DNA of 34,701 nt from Cytophagales bacterium (GCA_029262955.1 JAJCYL010000173.1:1-34701), one strand, 5' to 3'. Counted from the first letter of the stretch, positions 1-8,517 are shown. The notes: generated from the sequence alone by a model not told the origin. Numbers and translations: made by a program.

Positions 1-109
1 CGGAAAAAAGAGAATTACTCACCTCACTTCCTGTGAAGTTTTGAGAAAGATTTGACTCGGAGCAGCTAATGCCGGTGAGCAGTAAAACTCCAACAACTAA
101 ACTTTTCAT
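1..109 (-). CDS. Putative lipoprotein, N-terminal part only (runs off the window start)
   Basis: Reading the minus strand from the ATG at 109 gives MKSLVVGVLLLTGISCSES and then NLSQNFTGSEVSNSLFS before the sequence ends. The first part is a short positive N-terminus, a hydrophobic stretch and a cysteine followed by Ser-Glu-Ser, as in Bacteroidota lipoprotein signals. The residues before the Cys (Gly-Ile-Ser) are a loose match to a lipobox. The mature domain lies outside the window, so no function can be given. It is divergent from the superoxide dismutase gene. Confidence 0.6.
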   Translation of the reverse strand, partial: MKSLVVGVLLLTGISCSESNLSQNFTGSEVSNSLFS

Positions 110-448
110 ACATTTATATTGAACTCTCCTAAATCTCCAATTATCCCCGCATTTTATCATCATTTTCGGGTAATTATTGCACCACCAATAATACGCCCAA
201 TTCGTCAAAAACTGTGTAACAGTGGTTACAATCAGGCACAGCCCATCAAACGTAAAACGGATTATGCCCTGGCCATACCAAATGCACGTTACCCTGGCTA
301 TTCTGCAATTATTAAACTCATGAAGTGATACTGACCCGTGAATAATGAAATTAGGTACGCTGGACGTGACGAAGATCAATCCAAAACCTGACCTCCAGCA
401 ATCTCTCTCGATTCGTTGTGTTGTAGATTGACGATATAGTTGAAGAAA
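110..448. other. Divergent intergenic region with one palindrome
   Basis: This gap separates the lipoprotein start from the superoxide dismutase start. Neither strand shows a convincing coding stretch; the open frame at 119-328 lacks protein-like composition. The notable element is a palindrome at 215-230. A weak Bacteroidota-like promoter may sit just before the SOD gene: TATAGTTG at 435-442 (one mismatch to TAnnTTTG) with a TTG at 415-417, spacing 17 bases. Confidence 0.5.
215..230. promoter_or_regulatory. Candidate operator palindrome TGTAAC-N4-GTTACA
   Basis: TGTAAC (215-220) and GTTACA (225-230) form a perfect 16-base inverted repeat with spacer AGTG. It lies about 105 bases upstream of the lipoprotein start at 109 and 220 bases upstream of the SOD start. 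This arrangement is typical of a dimeric repressor or activator site, but no adjacent regulator gene is visible and I cannot name the protein. Confidence 0.4.
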
Positions 449-1183
449 ATGGATAAAAGAAATTTTTTAAAAGCACTCACTCTTACCGGTGCGACAGGTT
501 TGTTTGATTTAAGAAACCTTAACGGCCAAACTATAGGACATATGGAAACAATAGTAAATAGGGTATTCGCTCCCGATGAAACCGGAAAATACACCCTTCC
601 AAATTTGCCTTATGCGTATGAGGCATTGGAACCACATATTGACAGACAGACAATGCAACTGCATCATGACATACATCATCAGGGATACGTCAATGGCCTG
701 AATAATGCAACTGAAAAAGTGAACGAAGCTATAAAAGTGGATGACTATGGGCTGATAAAACATTGGCAAAGAGAATTGGCCTTTCATGGTGCTGGTCATT
801 TTATGCACAGCATTTTTTGGGAGAATATGGGGCCGGCACAGGGAAAGAGAAGCTCTTCATTGGAAAAGTACATGAAAGGGTCTTTTGGCTCATTTGACAG
901 TTTCAAGAAGTATTTCACTGCTGCTGCAACAGCCGTGGAAGGTTCCGGTTGGGGCATTTTGGGCTATCAGCCGAAAGCCGACAAGTTAGTGGTACTTCAA
1001 GCCGAAAAGCATCAAAACCTTAGCCAATGGCTAACCGTCCCGTTTTTGGTGATTGATGTCTGGGAACATGCCTATTATCTAAAATATCAAAACAGAAGAG
1101 GAGCCTATGTCAATGCATTTTTCAATGTGATTAACTGGGAGGCTGTTTCCAACAGATTTGAAAAGATTAGAGGAGGTTATTAA
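449..1183 (+). CDS. Exported Fe/Mn-family superoxide dismutase
   Basis: This enzyme converts superoxide to oxygen and hydrogen peroxide. The core from about residue 47 to 244 is a complete Fe/Mn SOD. Metal ligands by alignment are H72 (in QLHHDIHHQGY), H120 (in HFMHSIFW), and D203 and H207 (in DVWEHAYY). Gly occupies the position where iron enzymes carry Gln, and Q189 sits where manganese enzymes carry their active-site Gln, so a Mn-type or cambialistic enzyme is likely (inference). Unlike cytoplasmic SODs it has about 45 extra N-terminal residues. They begin MDKRNFLKALTLTGATG, a Tat-like signal with KR in place of RR, so it is probably periplasmic or surface-located. I use the ATG at 449; a TTG three codons earlier is less likely. 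Confidence 0.9.
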   Translation: MDKRNFLKALTLTGATGLFDLRNLNGQTIGHMETIVNRVFAPDETGKYTLPNLPYAYEALEPHIDRQTMQLHHDIHHQGYVNGLNNATEKVNEAIKVDDYGLIKHWQRELAFHGAGHFMHSIFWENMGPAQGKRSSSLEKYMKGSFGSFDSFKKYFTAAATAVEGSGWGILGYQPKADKLVVLQAEKHQNLSQWLTVPFLVIDVWEHAYYLKYQNRRGAYVNAFFNVINWEAVSNRFEKIRGGY

Positions 1184-1509
1184 CGTTTAGAAAATGCTCC
1201 AAATTTTTGTCCGTTGCTTACGCCATCCGTCCAGGGCGAATAGAATTTTCCATCTGACATCCAAATGGGACGAAAAGTTAACTAATTGATTATCAGTAAA
1301 TTGTACATTTTAATTAATTTTTGTACTGGAGCATAAATAACCTCCACAATTAAAAATAATTGATAATCTGCCTTATGTGATTTTTCCCAAAATTTGTTGA
1401 AGGCCAATGATGTTACAAACAGCCGAAAATTTTACACCTATTATTAATCTGGCCTTTCATCACCACAGGATTGTGGAATAATTGATTGAAGTCATAAAAA
1501 AAAGTAATG
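1184..1509. other. Intergenic region after sod
   Basis: No coding relic or RNA gene is recognisable here. It is AT-rich. A five-base-pair stem CCACA-GGAT-TGTGG lies at 1463-1476 without a T-run, so it is not a convincing terminator. The regulatory part of the gap is the operator and promoter just downstream. Confidence 0.5.
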
Positions 1510-1538
1510 TTAACCATCTGGTTAAACTAAATGGTTAA
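1510..1538. promoter_or_regulatory. TetR-type operator: palindrome plus a third half-site
   Basis: TTAACCA (1510-1516), spacer TC, TGGTTAA (1519-1525) is a perfect inverted repeat. The right half-site TGGTTAA recurs at 1532-1538, exactly 13 bases after its first copy. The element occupies the -33 region of the promoter at 1546-1553, where a bound repressor would block RNA polymerase. The next gene is a TetR-family regulator, so autorepression together with repression of the downstream efflux operon is the natural reading. Confidence 0.75.
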
Positions 1539-1545
1539 TTCATTG

Positions 1546-1553
1546 TACATTTG
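1546..1553 (+). promoter_or_regulatory. Bacteroidota -7 promoter element (TACATTTG) of the efflux operon
   Basis: TACATTTG matches the Bacteroidota consensus TAnnTTTG. Its end lies five bases before the ATG at 1558, so transcription should begin at or next to the start codon, giving a leaderless or nearly leaderless message. This also argues against the upstream ATG at 1531, which lies inside the operator. Confidence 0.6.
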
Positions 1554-1557
1554 TATT

Positions 1558-2163
1558 ATGGAAAGAGATCTATCCACTGAAGAAAGAATAAAAGAGGCTG
1601 CTAAGCAGGTATTCATTATTAAGGGATTGGCAGGTGCACGAATGCAGGAAATTGCTGATGCGGCTAACATCAATAAGGCCATGCTTCATTATTATTTCCG
1701 CAGTAAGGATCAATTATTCAAAAAGATCTTTGATGAAGTGATTGGAGAATTCGCTCCGAAGATATTGTCAATACTGGGTGAAAAACGACCCCTGGAGGTT
1801 AAGGTCAAAGATTTTGTTCACCAATACCTGGATATGCTATCAAAAAATCCATTTATTCCGCTTTTTCTGATCAGTGAATTAAGAGACCAGCCGGAACATG
1901 TGATCGAAAAAGTAGGCATAAAGCGGAGTGGCGCTTTAGATCATTTGGATCAGCAACTCAAAACCGAAGCTCAGGCCGGTAACATCAGATCTATAGCACC
2001 AGCGCATTTTATGGCAAACCTCATATCTCTTTCCATTTTCCCATTTCTTGCAAAGCCTATACTTCAATCAATGTTTCAAATGAGCGATGAGGATTTTTCC
2101 AGCTTTATTGAGGAGAGAAAGGTTTTGATCCCTCAGCTCATAATGTCCTCTTTAAAACCATAA
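1558..2163 (+). CDS. TetR/AcrR-family transcriptional regulator of the efflux operon
   Basis: The 201-residue protein has an N-terminal TetR DNA-binding domain. Residues about 7-50 read RIKEAAKQVFIIKGLAGARM then QEIADAANINKAMLHYYF, the usual helix-turn-helix ending in YYFRSKDQLF. The C-terminal two thirds is a helical ligand-binding region of the CecR/YbiH kind (family placement by context). It is the first gene of a run whose next start follows its stop by only two bases. The start at 1558 fits the promoter and operator geometry better than the upstream ATG at 1531. It probably senses a toxic compound and releases the palindrome at 1510-1525. Confidence 0.88.
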   Translation: MERDLSTEERIKEAAKQVFIIKGLAGARMQEIADAANINKAMLHYYFRSKDQLFKKIFDEVIGEFAPKILSILGEKRPLEVKVKDFVHQYLDMLSKNPFIPLFLISELRDQPEHVIEKVGIKRSGALDHLDQQLKTEAQAGNIRSIAPAHFMANLISLSIFPFLAKPILQSMFQMSDEDFSSFIEERKVLIPQLIMSSLKP

Positions 2164-2165
2164 TT

Positions 2166-3482
2166 ATGAGTGTCAACTACCAACTTAGAATCTACAGATC
2201 TTTCAGCAGAATGCTCTTAATGGCATTCATTGGCTATCAGGGACTCTCAGTATCTGCCCAGACGTTATCACTCCATCAATGTTATGAGTTGGCACAGGAG
2301 TTAACTCCGCTGGCCCAACAGCAACTATTTCATCAATCAATAGCGGTCTTACAAAAAGAAAATGCCAATTCCCTTTTTAAGCCTGAAATTGGTCTGGATG
2401 GCCAATACACCTATCAATCAGATGTCTTTTCATTGCCTTTTGAAAACCCTGACGGCACCAGATCGCAGATTCCCAGGGATCAATACCGATTAACCATTGG
2501 TATTAACCAGCAGCTGTTTGATGGAGGTTCAGCGAAACGTTTACACAGTGTAGCTGAAAGCGAAGCCACAGCCAACCGGCAAGAGGTGACGGTTGCTCTC
2601 TATCAAATTCGGGAAATAATCAACGAACTTTTCTTCGGAGCGATAATGAACCAGGAGAATGTGACCATTATGGCATCACAAAGAGCCATCCTGGAGGAAC
2701 AATTATCTGAAGTAGAGTCTGGCGTAAGAAATGGGTTGTTGCTGGCCAGTAATGCAGACATTGTCAAAAAAGAGATCCTATCTGTCGAACAACAACTCAT
2801 TTCATTTGACATGGACAGGGAAGCGTTATTAGAAATGCTGGAGGCGTGGATTGGCCAGGAGGTCTCCGATGAAACAGTGCTCCTTATCCCCAATCTAACT
2901 AGCTATGATGGATTAACAAATGAAATTAACCGTCCGGAACTCCGTCTTTTTGACTTAAAGTCCCAACAGCTTCAAGCCCAAAGTGAACTGACTGCCATTA
3001 AGAACTATCCAAAAATTTCAGCATTTGCTAATGGAGGAATGTCCAGCCCTAATCCATATGACTTTTTTAGGACAGATCTCTCCGGATATTACCTCACAGG
3101 AATTCGTTTGAAGTGGAATATTTTTGACTGGAATAAAAACAAGAATGACATCAAAATGCTCAACATCCAGAGGGAGATCATCACCAGTAACAGGGATGAT
3201 TTTGAGCGAAGGACGGCTATCACTATTATCCGTAATGATGCAGAGATAAAGAAACTTGAAATCCTCCTGGCTAAGGACAAAGAGATCCTTGACTTGCAGC
3301 GGCGCATTGTTAAGGAATCGTATGCTCAACTGCAAAATGGTGTCATCACTTCAACCAACTATATCACGGAATTGAACAAAGAAACAGCTGCCAGAATAGC
3401 ACTCAACTTACGTGGATTGGCTGTGATCCGAACTAAAATTGAAAAACTGACTAAATCGGGAAACTATGAGATCCAAAATTGA
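2166..3482 (+). CDS. TolC-family outer-membrane efflux channel
   Basis: The 438-residue product starts with a signal peptide (hydrophobic segment LLMAFIGYQGLSVSA, probable cleavage before QT). It continues as two outer-membrane efflux protein repeats of long helices; the motif SLHQCYELAQ opens the first repeat, as in many TolC relatives. It would form the trimeric channel that connects the adaptor and ABC pump to the outside. The start lies two bases after the TetR stop, and the end overlaps the adaptor gene by 17 bases, so the genes are surely co-transcribed. Confidence 0.87.
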   Translation: MSVNYQLRIYRSFSRMLLMAFIGYQGLSVSAQTLSLHQCYELAQELTPLAQQQLFHQSIAVLQKENANSLFKPEIGLDGQYTYQSDVFSLPFENPDGTRSQIPRDQYRLTIGINQQLFDGGSAKRLHSVAESEATANRQEVTVALYQIREIINELFFGAIMNQENVTIMASQRAILEEQLSEVESGVRNGLLLASNADIVKKEILSVEQQLISFDMDREALLEMLEAWIGQEVSDETVLLIPNLTSYDGLTNEINRPELRLFDLKSQQLQAQSELTAIKNYPKISAFANGGMSSPNPYDFFRTDLSGYYLTGIRLKWNIFDWNKNKNDIKMLNIQREIITSNRDDFERRTAITIIRNDAEIKKLEILLAKDKEILDLQRRIVKESYAQLQNGVITSTNYITELNKETAARIALNLRGLAVIRTKIEKLTKSGNYEIQN

Positions 3483-4389
3483 TATAAGAATACTTGCTTC
3501 CTTCATCTTAGCGGCGGTTATCTTGGGTTGTAGTGAGAGCAGCCACAAATCGGACGCTTATGGTAATTTCGAAGCGACTGAGATCATTGTATCCGGTGAA
3601 GCAACCGGTAAGTTGAAAAATTTTGAAGTGGCCGAGGGAAATGTGGTCAATGCTGACAACCATTTAGGTTTCATAGACACCACTCAGCTTTATCTCCAAA
3701 AACAACAACTCATTTACAGCATTGGTGCATTAAAGAGCAAGACCCAGGACGTTGGCATTCAGATTAATGTCCTACTAGAGCAAAAGAATAACCTCCAAAG
3801 AGAAAGGAATAGGATTAAAAATCTGTTGAAAGACGGGGCAGCCACCACTAAACAGCTCGATGATATCAATGGTGAAATTGAGGTGGTGGACAAACGGATT
3901 TTAGCAACACAAAGTCAACTCACTACTACCAATTCGGGAATCCTCAGTGAAATAGCCCCCTTAGAAGCACAAATTGAATTGATCAATGACAAGCTGGCCA
4001 AGAGTTACATTACCTCTCCGGTGAGTGGTACAGTTCTTACCAAATATGCCGAAGAAGGTGAATTTGTGAGCATGGGACAGCCATTATTCAAAATAGCCAA
4101 TCTTGATGAAATGGAACTTAGGATTTACGTCAGCGGAGACCAGCTAGGGATTTTCAAAGTAGGCAGTGAAATAGAGGTTCTCGTCGATGATGGTAAAGAA
4201 GCCTACAGGTCGTTGAGAGGAACTATTACCTGGGTTTCAGCACAAGCGGAGTTTACTCCGAAAGTCATTCAAACTAAAGAAGAGCGGGTCAATCTGGTTT
4301 ACGCGGTAAAGGTTAGTGTTCTTAACACTGACGGCTCCTTGAAAATTGGGATGCCGGGCGAGGTAAAGTTCAATCCTGTTTCCAATTAA
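3466..4389 (+). CDS. HlyD-family periplasmic adaptor, lipoprotein (YbhG-like)
   Basis: The N-terminus is a lipoprotein signal with Cys22 in VILGCSES. The first half-lipoyl piece (ASGEATGKL region, residues 40-65) leads into a coiled-coil hairpin at roughly 75-165. The second half-lipoyl piece follows (SPVSGTVLTKYAEEGEFVSMG) and then a beta-barrel region to residue 307. The domain order and length match the membrane-fusion proteins of YbhFSR-type ABC exporters. The adaptor would bridge the inner-membrane pump and the TolC channel. It overlaps tolC by 17 bases and is followed after ten bases by the first ATPase gene. Confidence 0.88.
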   Translation: MRSKIDIRILASFILAAVILGCSESSHKSDAYGNFEATEIIVSGEATGKLKNFEVAEGNVVNADNHLGFIDTTQLYLQKQQLIYSIGALKSKTQDVGIQINVLLEQKNNLQRERNRIKNLLKDGAATTKQLDDINGEIEVVDKRILATQSQLTTTNSGILSEIAPLEAQIELINDKLAKSYITSPVSGTVLTKYAEEGEFVSMGQPLFKIANLDEMELRIYVSGDQLGIFKVGSEIEVLVDDGKEAYRSLRGTITWVSAQAEFTPKVIQTKEERVNLVYAVKVSVLNTDGSLKIGMPGEVKFNPVSN

Positions 4390-4399
4390 AAATAGATAA

Positions 4400-5320
4400 A
4401 TGAAGAATCCGGCTCTTTCCATCAATCGTCTATTGAAGTCCTACGGTAAACTTAGAGCACTGAAAGAAATAAGTCTGGAAGTCAATCGAGGGGAGTTGTT
4501 CGGTTTGATCGGGCCGGACGGGGCAGGCAAAACCTCTCTCATCAGAATTTTGGCGACGTTGCTGTTACCTGATGGTGGTTCAGCGGAAGTACTGGGTCAT
4601 GATGTGATAAGAGAATACAAGGTAATCCGTAATAAAATGGGCTATATGCCTGGTAGGTTTTCCCTGTATCAGGATTTGACAATTTTGGAAAACCTGGAGC
4701 TTTTTGCATCGATCTACGAAACTACGGTTGAAAAGAATTACCATTTGATTAAAGACATTTACGCTCAGATCGAGCCCTTCAAGGATCGGAAAGCAGGTCA
4801 GCTATCCGGTGGTATGAAACAGAAGCTGGCACTTTCCTGTGCCATGATCCATGAACCGGAGATCCTTTTCCTGGATGAACCAACTACCGGTGTGGATCCG
4901 GTTTCGCGAAATGAGTTTTGGGAAATGCTTAAAAAACTCAGGGAGAAGGGAATAACCATCATTGTATCCACACCCTACATGGATGAAGCCAATTTATGTG
5001 ACCGGGTAGCCCTCATTCAAGATGGTGCTATCATGTCGGTTGACACCCCGGAAGCTGTGGTGGAAACTTTCCCGACATTCTTGTATGCTATTAAGTCATC
5101 TGACAAATATCTCCTTCTACAGGATCTTAGGGATTACCCAAATGTTAATTCGGTTTTTGCCTTTGGGGAATATCTGCATTATACGGACAAAAGAAAAGAG
5201 TTACCAGAAGATGAACTTCGACAATATTTAGAGGAGCACAAGCACAGAGAACTCGAAATTAAAAGAATTGAGCCAGGAATTGAGGACTGCTTTATGGCTT
5301 TTATGGAAAAAGAAAATTAA
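4400..5320 (+). CDS. ABC transporter ATP-binding subunit 1 (YbhF N-half-like, degenerate Q- and H-loops)
   Basis: Walker A is GPDGAGKT (residues 38-45), the signature is LSGGMKQ (135-141) and Walker B is ILFLDEP with Glu160. Two catalytic-site residues are missing: the Q-loop reads YMPGRF (Gly85 instead of Gln) and the H-loop reads STPYMDEA (Pro192 instead of the switch His). About 90 residues follow the core, a C-terminal extension typical of drug-export ABC-2 ATPases. It overlaps the next ATPase gene by one base (TAATG). E. coli YbhF carries two such domains in one chain; here they are separate genes. Confidence 0.9.
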   Translation: MKNPALSINRLLKSYGKLRALKEISLEVNRGELFGLIGPDGAGKTSLIRILATLLLPDGGSAEVLGHDVIREYKVIRNKMGYMPGRFSLYQDLTILENLELFASIYETTVEKNYHLIKDIYAQIEPFKDRKAGQLSGGMKQKLALSCAMIHEPEILFLDEPTTGVDPVSRNEFWEMLKKLREKGITIIVSTPYMDEANLCDRVALIQDGAIMSVDTPEAVVETFPTFLYAIKSSDKYLLLQDLRDYPNVNSVFAFGEYLHYTDKRKELPEDELRQYLEEHKHRELEIKRIEPGIEDCFMAFMEKEN

Positions 5321-6054
5321 TGGAAGAGCCCATCATTTATGCCAAAGACCTCACCAAGAAATTCGGAGATTTCACTGCCGTAGACGCCATTAGCTTTGAG
5401 ATCAACCGGGGGGAGATATTTGGTTTTTTAGGGGCCAATGGAGCTGGAAAAACAACAGCCATGAAAATGCTGATTGGTCTTTGGAAACCTACCTCTGGCA
5501 AGGCGTCGGTAGCCGGATTTGACGTATATCGTGAGGCAGAAAAGATCAAGAAGAATATCGGCTATATGAGCCAGCGGTTCTCACTTTACGAGGACCTGAC
5601 TGTGGTGGAGAACATACAGTTTTATGCAGGTATTTACGGCCTCACCAATCAACAAATAAAATCTAAGACCACAGGTTTGATTGAAAAACTAGGCTTGCTC
5701 GAGGTTAGAGATTCCAGGATCCAGTCCTTGCCGCTGGGTTGGAAGCAAAAGCTTGCTTTTTCCGTTGCCATCCTTCACGATCCCAAAATTGTGTTTTTGG
5801 ATGAGCCTACAGGTGGCGTAGACCCCATCACAAGAAGGCAATTCTGGGATTTAATCTATGAGGCAGCTCACAATGGCATAACTGTTTTTGTTACGACCCA
5901 TTATATGGATGAGGCCGAGTATTGTGACAGGGTTTCCATCATGGTCAATGGGAGAATTGAAGCGCTTGATAATCCCAGCACTCTAAAGAAACAGTTTAAT
6001 GTTGACACCATGCATGAAGTGTTTGTGAAAATGGCCAGACCACAGGAAGCATGA
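5320..6054 (+). CDS. ABC transporter ATP-binding subunit 2 (YbhF C-half-like, degenerate signature)
   Basis: Walker A GANGAGKT (38-45), Q-loop Gln85 in YMSQRF, Walker B VFLDEP and switch His194 in TTHYMDEA are all intact. The signature, however, reads LPLGWKQ instead of LSGGxxQ. The defects complement those of the partner subunit, so an ABC heterodimer with one consensus and one degenerate ATP site is expected. Its stop overlaps the first permease gene (ATGA). Confidence 0.9.
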   Translation: MEEPIIYAKDLTKKFGDFTAVDAISFEINRGEIFGFLGANGAGKTTAMKMLIGLWKPTSGKASVAGFDVYREAEKIKKNIGYMSQRFSLYEDLTVVENIQFYAGIYGLTNQQIKSKTTGLIEKLGLLEVRDSRIQSLPLGWKQKLAFSVAILHDPKIVFLDEPTGGVDPITRRQFWDLIYEAAHNGITVFVTTHYMDEAEYCDRVSIMVNGRIEALDNPSTLKKQFNVDTMHEVFVKMARPQEA

Positions 6055-7154
6055 ACAGGTTTTTGGCTTTTGTAAAAAAGGAATTCTATCACATTTTTCG
6101 TGACAGAAGAACTTTGGTTATTCTTTTTGGGATGCCCGTCGTACAGATCCTGCTTTTCGGCTATGCCATAACCAACGAGATAAAGGATGCCCGAATTGCT
6201 ATTCTCGACAAATCCAAAGATCACCTCTCCGTCCGATTGATTGAAAAAATACGCTCGTCAGGATACTTTCTTATTGAGGACTATCTCAATCAGGAAGTTG
6301 AAATAGAAAAACTATTTAAAGAGGGTACTATTAAACTGGTCCTGGTGATAGATGAATCATTTGCCCAAAACCTGGAAAAGCAACACGCTACCAACATTCA
6401 ATTGCTGGCAGATGCCACTGATCCCAACACGGCCAATACGCTGATTAACTACGCTACTGCCATCATTAGGAATTTTCAGGCTGAAATAAACTCAGGCACA
6501 TTACCTCTAACCATTATACCGGAGGTCAGGATGCGTTACAATCCCAATTTGAGAAGTGTTTTTTTATTCGTCCCCGGATTGATTACGATAATTCTCATGC
6601 TCGTTTCAGCCATGATGACATCGATTTCTATTGCCCGCGAAAAGGAGGTCGGCACCATGGAAGTCCTCCTGGCATCTCCAATGCAGCCGGGCCAGGTAAT
6701 CCTGGCCAAGGTTGTTCCCTACTTAATGTTGTCATTTATTAATGCTGTTGTGATCCTGATCATGGGCAAATTTATCTTCGGAGTTCCCATTAACGGCAGC
6801 CTGCCCCTACTTCTACTTGAAAGCATCCTCTTCATTTTAATGGCACTCTCACTGGGAATCTTAATATCAACCGTGACCCAATCACAACAGGCGGCATTAT
6901 TAATCTCATTAATGGGGCTAATGTTACCTACTATCCTACTTTCTGGCTTCATCTTTCCCATTGAGAATATGCCACCGGCGCTACAAGTTATTTCTAATTT
7001 CATCCCCGCTAAGTGGTTCATCATCATCGCTAAATCCATTATGCTGAAGGGAGTGGGTATTACTTATTTCTGGCAGGAAACATTAGTCCTGGTGGGTTTT
7101 ACTATACTTTTCGTAGCCCTGAGTATCAAAAAATTCAAAATCAGACTGGCATGA
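6051..7154 (+). CDS. ABC-2 type permease subunit 1 (YbhS-like)
   Basis: The 367-residue protein has the ABC-2 layout. There is an N-terminal cytoplasmic elbow (FLAFVKKEFYHIFRDRRTLV), one transmembrane segment, a large extracytoplasmic domain to about residue 165, and then five membrane segments. The conserved cytoplasmic motif SIAREKEVGTMEVLLASP follows the second membrane segment. It forms the export pathway with the next gene. Four-base ATGA overlaps occur at both ends. Confidence 0.9.
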   Translation: MNRFLAFVKKEFYHIFRDRRTLVILFGMPVVQILLFGYAITNEIKDARIAILDKSKDHLSVRLIEKIRSSGYFLIEDYLNQEVEIEKLFKEGTIKLVLVIDESFAQNLEKQHATNIQLLADATDPNTANTLINYATAIIRNFQAEINSGTLPLTIIPEVRMRYNPNLRSVFLFVPGLITIILMLVSAMMTSISIAREKEVGTMEVLLASPMQPGQVILAKVVPYLMLSFINAVVILIMGKFIFGVPINGSLPLLLLESILFILMALSLGILISTVTQSQQAALLISLMGLMLPTILLSGFIFPIENMPPALQVISNFIPAKWFIIIAKSIMLKGVGITYFWQETLVLVGFTILFVALSIKKFKIRLA

Positions 7155-8281
7155 GAACGATTTACTTCCTGGTAAGAAAGGAGTTTCTCCAAATATTCCG
7201 AAATAAAGGCATGTTGCCCATTATCTTTATCATGCCAGTAATTCAACTGGTCATTCTCTCCAATGCTGCCAATTTCGAGATCGAAAACCTAAAACTCTAC
7301 TTTGTTGACAAAGACCAAACCTCTTACAGTCGCCTGCTTAGAAGTAAAATTGAAGGTTCTAATTACTTCGTTCTGAGTGGCTATGGCTTTTCTACTGATG
7401 AAGGTGAAGGAGCATTGGATCGTGACTTGGCAGACCTGGTGATTGAAGTTCCCAGGGGATTTGAAAGGACATTAGTTCGTGACAACAGCGAAAAGATACA
7501 ATTGACTATTAATGCTATCGATGGAACAAAAGGCGCACTTGGTAATTTCTATGCATTGGCGGTCATTTCGGATTTCAATCGTCAAATAAGAGAAGATTTT
7601 CAGGCCAAAGGGACAGTATTTGCTATTTCAAAACCACTGAATCACATTAAGATAAATTATTCAAACTGGTTTAACCCTGACCTGAATTACAAGACCTTTA
7701 TGGTGCCAGGTATCCTCGTGCTTTTAGTGACCATGATCGCAGCATTCTTGTCGGCCATGAATATTGTACGAGAAAAAGAAATAGGGACCATTGAACAACT
7801 GAATGTCACTCCAATAAGAAAGCACCAGTTTATAATTGGCAAATTGCTACCCTTTTGGGTGCTTGGGCTTTTTGAGCTATCCATAGGTCTCCTTATTGCT
7901 AAATTCGTCTTTGATGTACCCTTTGTCGGTAGCATCATTTTGGTTTATGCATTTGCAGCGCTCTATCTTTTTCTGGTATTAGGAATGGGTCTGTTTATTT
8001 CAACCTTCACTGAAACTCAGCAACAGGCCATGTTTATTTCCTGGTTCTTTCTGGTAATTTTCATCCTCATGGGTGGATTGTTTACCGCAATTGAGAACAT
8101 GCCAGTATGGGCACAACATATAACCCTTTTTAATCCTGTCAGGTACTTTATCGAAGTGGTTAGAATGGTCATGCTAAAAGGATCTGGCTTAGCAGATATT
8201 AAGTGGCATTTCCTTATTGTTTTACTCTATGTTATTGGGATTAATGGATTAGCCATGTTCAGATATAGGAAGACGGTCTAA
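7151..8281 (+). CDS. ABC-2 type permease subunit 2 (YbhR-like), last gene of the efflux operon
   Basis: The 376-residue protein is a paralogue of the preceding permease with the same topology and the motif NIVREKEIGTIEQLNVTP. Its N-terminus VRKEFLQIFRNKGMLPIIFI matches YbhR-type proteins. With the partner permease and the two ATPases it would make a heteromeric pump. Substrates of YbhFSR-type systems include cationic drugs and possibly alkali cations, but the substrate here is unknown. No clear terminator follows directly. Confidence 0.9.
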   Translation: MRTIYFLVRKEFLQIFRNKGMLPIIFIMPVIQLVILSNAANFEIENLKLYFVDKDQTSYSRLLRSKIEGSNYFVLSGYGFSTDEGEGALDRDLADLVIEVPRGFERTLVRDNSEKIQLTINAIDGTKGALGNFYALAVISDFNRQIREDFQAKGTVFAISKPLNHIKINYSNWFNPDLNYKTFMVPGILVLLVTMIAAFLSAMNIVREKEIGTIEQLNVTPIRKHQFIIGKLLPFWVLGLFELSIGLLIAKFVFDVPFVGSIILVYAFAALYLFLVLGMGLFISTFTETQQQAMFISWFFLVIFILMGGLFTAIENMPVWAQHITLFNPVRYFIEVVRMVMLKGSGLADIKWHFLIVLLYVIGINGLAMFRYRKTV

Positions 8282-8461
8282 CATTTTGTAAAGTTTATTA
8301 TAATCCTCCCACATTGTCTGTAGGACATCCGTGATAAGGGACTCCGTGCATTTATTATCACCGATCAACTGGAGTGTTTATTCGACACAGCAGTCAAATC
8401 AATCGTTCTTCTGACCATTATCCTATCCTTGCAATCTTGCATGTATGAGCTTTTACACCAT

Positions 8462-8469
8462 TAATTTTG
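8462..8469 (+). promoter_or_regulatory. Bacteroidota-type promoter in front of the SDR relic
   Basis: TAATTTTG fits TAnnTTTG. A TTG at 8437-8439 lies 22 bases upstream, within the range for the -33 element. It precedes the ATG of the SDR relic at 8518 by about 50 bases. It appears to be the retained promoter of a gene that has lost most of its body. Confidence 0.5.
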
Positions 8470-8517
8470 GAATCCTATAGAATTCGGATTTATAATCCCA
8501 ATTAAAATGAATGCAAT

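Noticed and set aside
119..328. 69-codon open frame on the plus strand
   Set aside because: No protein-like pattern, no family likeness, lies in the divergent promoter region and contains the palindrome at 215-230.
1463..1476. Stem CCACA-GGAT-TGTGG as terminator of sod
   Set aside because: Only five pairs, almost 300 bases past the stop codon, and no T-run.
1531..1557. Earlier ATG for the TetR gene
   Set aside because: It lies inside the operator and upstream of the -7 promoter element; homology starts after 1558.
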